This document shows, one piece after another, positions 1-5,070 of a stretch of 5,195 nt of DNA. The translations under genes and the position numbers were made by a program. The stretch is taken from contig JAEDMH010000147.1 of assembly GCA_016303095.1 (NCBI GenBank), forward strand, positions 1-5,195, written 5' to 3'. Numbering within the stretch: position 1 is the stretch's first letter; the number at the start of each line of letters is the position of its first letter. The notes beneath the pieces were generated by a model, which saw only the letters and a list, made by a program, of their open reading frames with translations, was not told the DNA's origin and did no database searches. The DNA comes from Lentisphaeria bacterium (lineage in GTDB: Bacteria > Verrucomicrobiota > Lentisphaeria > Oligosphaerales > Oligosphaeraceae).

Positions 1-5
1 CCTCC
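1..5 (-). promoter_or_regulatory. Possible Shine-Dalgarno of a gene just beyond the left edge
   Basis: Read on the minus strand, the 30 bases after the queA stop end in CACGGAGG at the window edge. GGAGG is a good ribosome binding site, so a further minus-strand gene co-transcribed with queA may start a few bases outside the window. No terminator hairpin lies between the queA stop and the edge, which fits continued transcription. The start codon is not visible, so this is only a hint. Confidence 0.3.
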
Positions 6-30
6 GTGTTCCTGCGGCAGCGTCCCTTTC

Positions 31-1083
31 CTATTCCAGGGAGCGTCCTGGGGGGAGCAGAAGCATGCAGTCCCCATAGCTGAAGAAGCGGTATTTTTCC
101 TGGACGGCCTGCTGGTAGGCGGCCATCACCTGGGCATGGGGAGCCAGACAGCAGACCAGCATGAGGAGAGTGGACTGGGGCAGATGGAAGTTGGTCAGCA
201 GCCCGTCCACCACCTTCAAAGTCTTGGGAGGGTAGAGGAAGATGCTGGTTCTCCCCGTGCCAGGCATCACCCGTCCCGTCTCCCCGTCGGCACAAGTTTC
301 CAGGGTGCGCACCGAGGTGGTGCCCATGCAGAAGACCTTCCCCCCCCTTGCATGGGTGTCATTGATGATGGATGCCGCCTCTGGAAGCAGGAAATACTGC
401 TCCTCGTGCATCACGTGCTCCTCGATGGTCTTGCTCTCCACAGGGCGGAAGGTGCCCGCTCCCACATGGAGGGTGACCCGGGCAATGGACACCCCCTTTT
501 CCTCCAGCTGGGCCAAAATCTCCGAGGTCAGATGCAGCCCCGCCGTGGGGCAGGCCACGCTGCCAGGATGCACGGCATACACCGTCTGGTAATCCTCCTT
601 GTCCGACTCCTCCGCCTCCCGGTTGATGTAGGGGGGCAAGGGAGTCTTCCCGTATTTCTCCAGAAGTCCCAGCACATCCTCCTGGTCAAACTCCACCAAA
701 CACGCTCCGTCCGGCGCCTTCTCCAGCACCGTCAACCCGCTCCCGTCCCCCTCCAGAATCACCCGGGCGCCGGGACGCAGCCGGCGTCCGGGCTTCAAGA
801 AGGCCTGCCACTGCCGCCCCCCGCGACTCTCCAGCAAAAAGACCTGGACCCGTCCCAGGGTTTCGGGACGATGTCCCCAGAGCCGGGCGGGAATCACCTT
901 GGTGTCGTTGAGCACCAGGCAGTCTCCCGGGCGCAGATACTCTCCAAAGTGGTGAAAATCCGTGGACAAGCGTCGTCCCGTCTCCCGTTCCATCACCAGC
1001 ATCCTGGCCGCCGCCCGGTCAGCCAGGGGGCGCTGGGCAATGAGCTCCTGGGGCAATGGGAAATCAAAATCGGAAACCTGCAT
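31..1083 (-). CDS. queA: S-adenosylmethionine:tRNA ribosyltransferase-isomerase QueA
   Basis: QueA transfers and isomerises the ribosyl group of S-adenosylmethionine onto preQ1 at tRNA position 34, giving epoxyqueuosine in tRNAs with GUN anticodons. It acts in the cytoplasm. The 350-residue length is normal for the family. Family motifs are visible along the whole protein: FDFPLPQELIAQRP (6-19), LVLNDTKVIPARL (57-68), GKTPLPPYI (145-153), YQTVYA (165-170), PTAGLHLT (179-186), TLHVGAGTFRPV (204-215), GTTSVRTLE (254-262) and GLLTNFHLPQSTLLMLV (294-310). The ATG at 1083 is supported by AAAGGAGG four bases upstream. The gene starts 27 bases after the smpB stop on the same strand, with no terminator between them, so the two are probably co-transcribed. 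A run of eight G (plus-strand C at 340-347) encodes the tail of ARGGK. The frame is intact there. The identification is secure. Confidence 0.97.
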   Translation of the reverse strand: MQVSDFDFPLPQELIAQRPLADRAAARMLVMERETGRRLSTDFHHFGEYLRPGDCLVLNDTKVIPARLWGHRPETLGRVQVFLLESRGGRQWQAFLKPGRRLRPGARVILEGDGSGLTVLEKAPDGACLVEFDQEDVLGLLEKYGKTPLPPYINREAEESDKEDYQTVYAVHPGSVACPTAGLHLTSEILAQLEEKGVSIARVTLHVGAGTFRPVESKTIEEHVMHEEQYFLLPEAASIINDTHARGGKVFCMGTTSVRTLETCADGETGRVMPGTGRTSIFLYPPKTLKVVDGLLTNFHLPQSTLLMLVCCLAPHAQVMAAYQQAVQEKYRFFSYGDCMLLLPPGRSLE

Positions 1084-1110
1084 CTCTCCTCCTTTCTCCC
1101 TCCCAGGCCT

Positions 1111-1566
1111 CTAGTCCCGCATCCCCTTCACGGCTCGTTCCGCCTCCCGGCGATCCATCTGCGCCTTCATGGCATCTCGCTTGTCGTGGAGATTCTTGCC
1201 TCGGCAAAGGCCGATATCCACCTTGATATGTCCCCGGGGATCGAAGTAGGCCTCCAGGGGAATGATGGTGAGCCCCTTGGCCTCCACGGAGCGCTTCAGC
1301 TTCCGCAATTCCTTTTTGTGCAGCAGGAGCTGGCGTTGGCGCAGGGGGGGATGGTTGTTGTAGCTGCCCATGGCGTAGGGGGCGATGTTGCACCCAATCA
1401 GCTGGGCATTTCCCCGCTGGTCTATGGCCACATAGGCCTGGGAGAGGGACATCCCCCCATTCCGGCAGGACTTCACCTCGGTGCCCGTCAGGGAGATCCC
1501 CGCCTGCAGTTTCTCCAGCACCTGGTAGTCGTGAAAGGCTCGCTTGTTTTGACAGATATTCTTCAT
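1111..1566 (-). CDS. smpB: SsrA-binding protein SmpB
   Basis: SmpB binds tmRNA (ssrA) and brings it to stalled ribosomes for trans-translation, tagging unfinished proteins and releasing the ribosome. The 151-residue product has the family motifs in order: NKRAFHDY (7-14), LTGTEVKSCRNG (26-37), IAPYAMG (61-67), LLLHKKEL (80-87), IIPLEAYF (101-108), IGLCRGKNLHDKR (118-130) and a basic C-terminal tail (131-151). In the family, the tail enters the mRNA channel of the ribosome. I chose the ATG at 1566, which gives the usual MKN...NKRAFHDY beginning. A TTG four codons upstream (1578) would lie only one or two bases from the AGGA at 1581-1584. From the ATG that same AGGA is about 14 bases away, so the ribosome site is weak. 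The gene is first in a likely smpB-queA unit. The tmRNA gene itself is not in the window. Confidence 0.97.
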   Translation of the reverse strand: MKNICQNKRAFHDYQVLEKLQAGISLTGTEVKSCRNGGMSLSQAYVAIDQRGNAQLIGCNIAPYAMGSYNNHPPLRQRQLLLHKKELRKLKRSVEAKGLTIIPLEAYFDPRGHIKVDIGLCRGKNLHDKRDAMKAQMDRREAERAVKGMRD

Positions 1567-1597
1567 CGTAGAAACCAAATTCCTGGCCCACGCTCCC

Positions 1598-1642
1598 AGC
1601 GGCTCCTCGCCGGGCTCACATCCCCCTGGGGGAAAGGCCGCT
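1598..1642 (-). promoter_or_regulatory. Potentially folded 5' leader of smpB
   Basis: If transcription starts about seven bases after the TATATT at 1644-1649, the smpB message has a leader of roughly 70 bases. Its first bases, AGCGGC (1637-1642), can pair with GCCGCT (1598-1603). Between these arms lies CCCCC-A-GGGGG (1622-1632), which could form a tight inner hairpin. An ATG directly followed by TGA (around 1616-1621 on the minus strand) sits inside the loop. The pairing is read directly from the sequence. A regulatory role is speculation, and I do not recognise a known riboswitch. Confidence 0.3.
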
Positions 1643-1643
1643 T

Positions 1644-1649
1644 AATATA
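1644..1649 (-). promoter_or_regulatory. Candidate -10 box for smpB-queA
   Basis: The minus strand reads GGGGC-TATATT-AAGCGG here, a 5/6 match to TATAAT, about 78 bases upstream of the smpB ATG. No acceptable -35 hexamer is found 15-19 bases upstream, because that space is a G-rich tract. The sequence around the box resembles that of the tRNA gene's promoter (GGCGGC-TATAGT-AAGG), which supports it being real. The 1667-1742 remainder of this gap holds no gene and no convincing terminator. A weak TCCCG / CGGGA hairpin is visible after the cysteine-rich gene but has no T-tract directly behind it. Confidence 0.45.
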
Positions 1650-1650
1650 G

Positions 1651-1678
1651 CCCCGCCCCTCCTTCCCTCCCCTACCCC
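1651..1678 (-). other. G-quadruplex-capable tract upstream of smpB
   Basis: On the minus strand, six G-runs of lengths 4, 4, 3, 2, 4 and 4 are separated by TA, A, AA, A and C. This satisfies the usual G3+N1-7 quadruplex rule with runs to spare. It ends one base from the TATATT box and occupies the place where a -35 element would lie. The complementary plus strand is a pure pyrimidine tract apart from one G and one A. That the tract exists is certain. Whether it folds or matters is not known. Confidence 0.6.
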
Positions 1679-1742
1679 GGGAAGGAAAGCGGATTTTCCC
1701 AAAAGATGGCCCTCCGCCCTCCCGGGAGCCTCGGGAAACGCA

Positions 1743-2066
1743 TTAGATTCTCCCCTGGGCCTTTTCCAACAGGGCAGACGCCACCTCCACGCACCGGAGG
1801 CAGGGCGTTCCCGTTTGCCCCTTGATCTCCCGGCAGGTCAGAGCCCCCACCTCCTTCTGGAAAGCCTCCTGCAAAGCCGGACGCTCCGCTTCCGGAGCCA
1901 GCAGCAAAGCGGCGTACAGCGCCCCGCACATCCCCTCCGGCGCACGCCCCCCGCCGCAGCGGGACAACTCCTCAGCCAACTCCTGGCGACCGTTCCCCAA
2001 GGCCACGGACTGGGCGCAGTTGTAGGGATGCCCGGGCGCCGTGAAAAATTCTCCGGAACGACTCAT
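1743..2066 (-). CDS. Small cysteine-rich protein, C_GCAxxG_C_C family (putative redox protein)
   Basis: This 107-residue protein matches the layout of the C_GCAxxG_C_C family, whose biochemical role is not established but is thought to be redox or metal related. Visible marks are NCAQSVAL (16-23, Cys17), the glycine-rich CGGGRAPEGMCGAL (37-50, Cys37 and Cys47), TCREIKG (77-83, Cys78) and CLRCVEVASALL (89-100, Cys89 and Cys92). There is no signal peptide or membrane segment, so it should be cytoplasmic. The Gly that usually follows CGAxx is replaced by Ala here. At 107 residues it is somewhat short for the family. The start ATG at 2066 has AAAAAGGAG about ten bases upstream. The open frame extends further upstream, but that part lies antisense to tatD and has no family similarity. 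It stands divergent to tatD with a 39-base gap and is not obviously in an operon. Confidence 0.8.
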   Translation of the reverse strand: MSRSGEFFTAPGHPYNCAQSVALGNGRQELAEELSRCGGGRAPEGMCGALYAALLLAPEAERPALQEAFQKEVGALTCREIKGQTGTPCLRCVEVASALLEKAQGRI

Positions 2067-2105
2067 GTCTTTCTCTCTCCTTTTTGACCACAGGACCACA
2101 CGCCC
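2067..2105. promoter_or_regulatory. Very short divergent intergenic region (C_GCAxxG gene / tatD)
   Basis: Only 39 bases separate the two divergent start codons. They hold a ribosome site for each gene: GGAG on the minus strand (2077-2080) and AGGA on the plus strand (2092-2095, ten bases before the tatD ATG). TTGACC at 2084-2089 resembles a plus-strand -35, but the matching -10 position would fall inside tatD (TGGATT), so I do not call it a promoter for tatD. Promoters for both genes must overlap the opposite coding region. I found no convincing pair. Confidence 0.4.
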
Positions 2106-2888
2106 ATGGATTTCTTTGACACCCACACCCATTTTCCGGAGGATTCCACCCCGGAGGAACAGGAAGCCCTGGTGATGGAGGCCCGGCAGGCCGGGGTGAA
2201 CCATCTTCTTCTGGCGGGCACCTCCCTGGAGGACATCCCCCGCCATCTGGCCTTTGTTCAGGCACATCCCGGAATGTATACCAGCGTGGGCATTCATCCC
2301 GAGTGCTGCGAAAATTTCACGGGGGAGGCCGGGCAGCTGGCCCAGCTGCGCCAATGGTGCGAGCGGCCTGGGGTGGTGGCCGTGGGGGAGGTGGGCTTGG
2401 ACGCCCATTACCAGGAGACCACTTTGGCCCAGCAGGAGACCTGTCTTCGGGCCATGCTCGCCTTGGCGGTGGAGTGCTCCCTTCCCGTGGTGCTCCATTG
2501 CCGGGAGGCCTTTGCCGCCTGCTTCCCCATCGTGGAAGAACTTCTTCCTCCGGAGCACCCCATCCAGGTCCACAGCTTTGCAGACGGCCCCCGGGAGATG
2601 GAACAGTGGCTCACCCGGAACGCCTACTTCTCCTACAATGGGATGGTCACCTTCAAGAAGGCGGAGAACATCCGGGAGACCCTTCGCCTAGTGCCCCTGG
2701 ACCGGCTCCTTCTGGAGACGGACGCCCCCTATCTCACCCCCGCCCCCTTCCGGGGCACCCCCAACGCCTCCAAGCACATCCCTCTCATCGCCCAGCGCAT
2801 CGCCCAGGAACGGGGACTCTCCCTGGAGGAGGTGGCCGCCCTCACCACCCAAAACGCCCGACGCCTCTTCCGCCTCCCCGAAGCCTAA
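2106..2888 (+). CDS. TatD-family metal-dependent hydrolase (DNase-like)
   Basis: This is a 260-residue TIM-barrel hydrolase of the amidohydrolase superfamily. TatD relatives are metal-dependent DNases or exonucleases linked to DNA repair, and the exact substrate of this copy cannot be read from sequence. All expected metal ligands are present: DTHTHF with His7 and His9, GEVGLD with Glu95, VVLHCRE with His131, VHSF with His156 and LLLETDAPYL with Asp206. VGIHPE (61-66) and the C-terminal TTQNARRLF (247-255) are further family marks. Its length is the usual 250-265 residues. MDFFDTHTH is the canonical beginning, so the start at 2106 is firm, with AGGA ten bases upstream. It lacks any visible Tat or transport genes beside it. 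The name tatD is reasonable, but paralogues such as YcfH/YjjV are hard to separate from it, so I leave the symbol blank. Confidence 0.95.
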   Translation: MDFFDTHTHFPEDSTPEEQEALVMEARQAGVNHLLLAGTSLEDIPRHLAFVQAHPGMYTSVGIHPECCENFTGEAGQLAQLRQWCERPGVVAVGEVGLDAHYQETTLAQQETCLRAMLALAVECSLPVVLHCREAFAACFPIVEELLPPEHPIQVHSFADGPREMEQWLTRNAYFSYNGMVTFKKAENIRETLRLVPLDRLLLETDAPYLTPAPFRGTPNASKHIPLIAQRIAQERGLSLEEVAALTTQNARRLFRLPEA

Positions 2889-3850
2889 TATTCCGCCCTC
2901 TGCCGGCTTACCTGCTCCAGATATTGACGGGGGCTGACCCCCACAATCTGGCGGAAGCACTTGGAAAAGTGGAACTGGTCCGCAAAGCCCATCCGGGCCG
3001 CCACGTCCTTCAGGAGAACCCGGGGATGATCCGCCAAGTAGGCCTTGATGATCTCCATCTTCTGCTGCATGAAGGCCCGTATGGGGGACATGCCGAAATA
3101 CCGGCGGCAGGCCCGGGTCAAGGTGGAGGCGCTCATCCCCAAGAGCTGGCATAATTGCGCCATCTCCATGTGCCTCTCGTGATTCTGCTGGAAGCACTCC
3201 AGTATCCGCTGCTTCTGCAATTCCTCCTCCACCCGCAATCCACGCCCCTCCTCAAATTGGGGCTTCTTCTCCTCCTGCAGGAAAATCAGCCAGAAGAGAG
3301 TCTGAAAAATTCCGTTCAACACAGGGAAGACCCCGCCGGGATGACGCTGCAACTCCCCCTGGAAAAGCCCCAGCAGGGCATGGATCTCCTCGGGATACTG
3401 AAGGGAGAAGACGTGCTCCTGCGCCGTGCTTCCCCGGCGGAGAAAGTAGGGGAAGGGAAGTCCGGTGTCCAAGCGATGGATGCTGAACTCGAAGCCGAAG
3501 TATTCCAGGGAACCCAGAAGATGATCCTGATGGATGTCCCCCGGCTGAATCAGCAGGGCACTCCCCGGATGCAACACCAGCTCCTGGCCGTTCAGCTGAC
3601 AGCGATAGATCCCCTTCTGGGGCAGAATCAACTCGTAGTGGCTGTGGCGGTGCTGGGGATACTCCCAGGAATCATGGAAATAGATGATGTTCCCATTGAG
3701 AAGCCCCACGGCAAGCCCCTGGTGACGCCGCAACGCCTGAAAATAGAAGTGGCTGGTTCGAATCTGCCGGGCTCCCTTCCTCTGAAAATCCGCGGAGGGA
3801 GGGATGGCATATTGCTCGAACGCCGAGGGAATTTTGAATGAATTTGACAT
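2885..3850 (-). CDS. AraC/XylS-family transcriptional regulator with N-terminal cupin sensor domain
   Basis: The 321-residue protein has the usual AraC-family plan: an N-terminal cupin ligand-binding or dimerisation domain and two helix-turn-helix motifs at the C terminus. The cupin part is seen at about 55-125, with YPQHRHSHYELILP (64-77) and LHPGSALLIQPGDIHQ (93-108). The first HTH is at about 228-257 (AQLCQLLGMSASTLTRACRR). The second is at about 278-312 (KDVAARMGFADQFHFSKCFR then VGVSPRQYL), which is the classic family signature. The ATG at 3850 has AAGGA six bases upstream. The gene's TAG overlaps the tatD stop in a convergent arrangement. It is transcribed away from the prepilin-like gene, and the 267-base region between them is the natural place for its operator. 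In related bacteria such regulators often control sugar-use genes, but no such gene is in the window. The ligand is unknown. Confidence 0.95.
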   Translation of the reverse strand: MSNSFKIPSAFEQYAIPPSADFQRKGARQIRTSHFYFQALRRHQGLAVGLLNGNIIYFHDSWEYPQHRHSHYELILPQKGIYRCQLNGQELVLHPGSALLIQPGDIHQDHLLGSLEYFGFEFSIHRLDTGLPFPYFLRRGSTAQEHVFSLQYPEEIHALLGLFQGELQRHPGGVFPVLNGIFQTLFWLIFLQEEKKPQFEEGRGLRVEEELQKQRILECFQQNHERHMEMAQLCQLLGMSASTLTRACRRYFGMSPIRAFMQQKMEIIKAYLADHPRVLLKDVAARMGFADQFHFSKCFRQIVGVSPRQYLEQVSRQRAEY

Positions 3851-3898
3851 AAAATATCCTTTTCCTCAAACGGGGGCGACACGCTCCCAAATTCCTTC

Positions 3899-3910
3899 CT
3901 TTCTAGAAAG
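3899..3910. repeat. 12-base perfect palindrome upstream of araC-type gene
   Basis: CTTTCTAGAAAG is its own reverse complement, and looser symmetry extends to 3896-3913. It lies about 50 bases before the regulator's ATG, in its likely leader. It could be an operator or a chance match in a 267-base region. AraC proteins more often bind direct repeats. Confidence 0.35.
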
Positions 3911-3932
3911 AAAATCAGGGAATAACGGAGAG

Positions 3933-3938
3933 AATATA
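3933..3938 (-). promoter_or_regulatory. Candidate -10 box for the AraC-family gene
   Basis: The minus strand reads GGGGA-TATATT-CTC here, a 5/6 match to TATAAT, 83 bases before the regulator's ATG. As upstream of smpB, no -35 hexamer is recognisable, because a G-rich tract fills that space. This is a weak call, based on base match and position only. Confidence 0.35.
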
Positions 3939-3939
3939 T

Positions 3940-3972
3940 CCCCTTTTCTCCCCCTCCGCCACCCCAGAGCCC
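3940..3972 (-). other. G-quadruplex-capable tract upstream of araC-type gene
   Basis: On the minus strand, G-runs of 3, 4, 5 and 4 are separated by linkers of 4 (CTCT), 7 (TGGCGGA) and 6 (AGAAAA) bases. This just satisfies the G3+N1-7 rule. The tract ends one base before the TATATT box at 3933-3938, the same layout as upstream of smpB. Folding and function are untested. Confidence 0.5.
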
Positions 3973-3991
3973 TGGAGAGAGATTTTGGCAG

Positions 3992-4069
3992 GAATCAACA
4001 TATTCTGGACTTGAAAAAGAACCCCGAAGTGACAATAATTATGCAGGGTTTCCGAATCTTTAAGGAATC
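3992..4069. repeat. Three GAATC copies flanking the prepilin-like gene's promoter
   Basis: GAATC occurs at 3992-3996, 4054-4058 and 4065-4069. The first and third share the longer AGGAATC, and the second and third share GAATCT. The last two copies are 11 bases apart, about one helical turn, as expected for a site bound by the two HTH motifs of an AraC-type protein. The copies sit on both sides of the -35/-10 pair at 4011-4039. Short words like this recur by chance, so this is only a candidate operator. Confidence 0.25.
4011..4039 (+). promoter_or_regulatory. Sigma70-like promoter of the prepilin-like gene
   Basis: TTGAAA (4011-4016) and AATAAT (4034-4039) each match the consensus at 5 of 6 positions and are separated by exactly 17 bases. 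Transcription should start near 4046, giving a leader of about 72 bases before the ATG at 4118. This is the best promoter in the window. The leader is pyrimidine-rich toward its 3' end. Confidence 0.7.
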
Positions 4070-4117
4070 TCGCGCCCATTTCCCCCGCCTCTCTCTGCTT
4101 CAAAACTTCACCCTCCC

Positions 4118-4924
4118 ATGAAAAAATCCTTCACTCTCATCGAACTGCTGGTGGTCATTGCCATCATCGCCATCCTGGCCGCCATGCTCCTGCCCGCCCT
4201 CTCCAAGGCACGGGAAAAGGCACGGGCCGTCTCCTGCACCAACAACCTGAAACAGCTCTCCCTGGCCTTCATCGTCTACGCGGATGCCAACGAGGGCTGG
4301 ATGTGCATTGGCGCCAGAGACATGTCTCCCTGGCTGGCCCAGAACTGGCGCAACGGGCTCTTCTCCGGCATGGAAAACAACTATGACGCCGACTGGAATA
4401 CCGCCACCTACACCAAGTGGGCCAAAGCCTTCCCCATCGCCTTCTGCCCCAATGAACGGGTGAAGAAATCCGAACACGAATACGGCATCATCGCCATGAG
4501 CAATTCCCGGGACTACGGCCACGCCTGCTACCGCACCATCGGCCCCTCCCCCACTTGGCCCACCAGCGACGGATGGGCCGCCATCTACACCCGCCCCGAA
4601 CAGTTCAAGGCCCCCAGCAGCTACTTCCTGTGGGGCGACTCCACCAACACCGCCGACGCCGAAGGCTATCACGCCGGCGGCGTGGATCCTCGCTGGGGCA
4701 GCGTCCACCACGACCTCTCCAAGCACGGGGACAATGGATGCAATCTGGCCTTCGCCGACGGACACGTGGAATCCATCAAGAGCGGCGTGAAGTATGCCGA
4801 GCTGGCGGACCAGGAAGCCCAGCATTTCGGCAAATGCGTCTGGGCCTCCTACGGCGGCACCAGCCACAACCATATCTGGATGGCCAAGAATGGACTCAGC
4901 GTCCAATTCTCCTATAGCCGCTAG
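4118..4924 (+). CDS. Prepilin-type N-terminal methylation domain protein with FADGHV (H-X9-DG-type) C-terminal signature
   Basis: The 268-residue protein begins with a type IV prepilin / type II pseudopilin leader: MKKS, then the hydrophobic FTLIELLVVIAIIAILAAMLLPAL (5-28). Prepilin peptidase should cut between Ser4 and Phe5, leaving Glu9 as mature Glu5. A basic amphipathic stretch, SKAREKARAVSCTNNLKQ (29-46), and a globular domain follow. His203 and ADG (213-215) form the signature usually named H-X9-DG, but here ten residues lie between His203 and Asp214. Cys40 and Cys110 (FCPN) are the usual conserved cysteines. The protein should be anchored in the inner membrane or assembled into a pseudopilus. 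Its substrate or role is unknown, and family members are numerous in Lentisphaerota and relatives. There is no Shine-Dalgarno: the 20 bases before the ATG contain no G. The start is fixed by the leader motif. It stands divergent from the AraC-family gene and is alone in its unit, ending at a strong terminator. Confidence 0.92.
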   Translation: MKKSFTLIELLVVIAIIAILAAMLLPALSKAREKARAVSCTNNLKQLSLAFIVYADANEGWMCIGARDMSPWLAQNWRNGLFSGMENNYDADWNTATYTKWAKAFPIAFCPNERVKKSEHEYGIIAMSNSRDYGHACYRTIGPSPTWPTSDGWAAIYTRPEQFKAPSSYFLWGDSTNTADAEGYHAGGVDPRWGSVHHDLSKHGDNGCNLAFADGHVESIKSGVKYAELADQEAQHFGKCVWASYGGTSHNHIWMAKNGLSVQFSYSR

Positions 4925-4946
4925 CCCACACCCACACATCAGCACA

Positions 4947-4993
4947 AAGGCCGTCTCTCTCCCCCCTGGGAAGAAAGACGGCCTTCTTCTTTT
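4947..4993 (+). terminator. Intrinsic terminator of the prepilin-like gene
   Basis: AAGGCCGTCT (4947-4956) pairs perfectly over ten bases with AGACGGCCTT (4976-4985). A T-rich tail, CTTCTTTT, follows to 4993. The hairpin starts 22 bases after the TAG stop. The loop of 19 bases is long but can be partly closed by CCC/GGG pairing. Confidence 0.85.
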
Positions 4994-5030
4994 CCCCTCC
5001 CTCGCTCCGGAAATTGCGCAGGAGAAAAAC

Positions 5031-5063
5031 AAAAAGCGCCTCGCCGCAGAAACGACGAGGCGC
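5031..5063 (-). terminator. Intrinsic terminator of the tRNA gene
   Basis: On the minus strand, GCGCCTCG (5056-5063) pairs with CGAGGCGC (5036-5043). A TTTTT-G-TTTTT tract follows (5025-5035). The stem begins seven bases after the tRNA's CCA end, as expected for a monocistronic tRNA transcript. It stands back to back with the terminator of the plus-strand gene. Confidence 0.9.
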
Positions 5064-5070
5064 AAATGTT

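Noticed and set aside
1567..1578. TTG start for smpB, adding four residues
   Set aside because: The AGGA would be only one or two bases from the TTG, and the family beginning matches the ATG at 1566.
1064..1591. 175-codon minus-strand open frame overlapping smpB
   Set aside because: It is another reading frame of the smpB region, with a proline- and glycine-rich translation and no motif.
136..1650. Long plus-strand open frame (504 codons) opposite queA and smpB
   Set aside because: It covers two securely identified minus-strand genes, its translation is low-complexity and shows no family motif, and it arises from high GC in the opposite strand.
2067..2573. Upstream extension of the cysteine-rich protein to a 276-residue form
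   Set aside because: The extra part is antisense to tatD and has no family similarity. The ATG at 2066 has its own ribosome site and gives the family-sized product.
3804..4121. Plus-strand 105-codon frame across the divergent intergenic region
   Set aside because: It begins inside the regulator gene on the other strand, spans promoter elements, and shows no recognisable domain or ribosome site.
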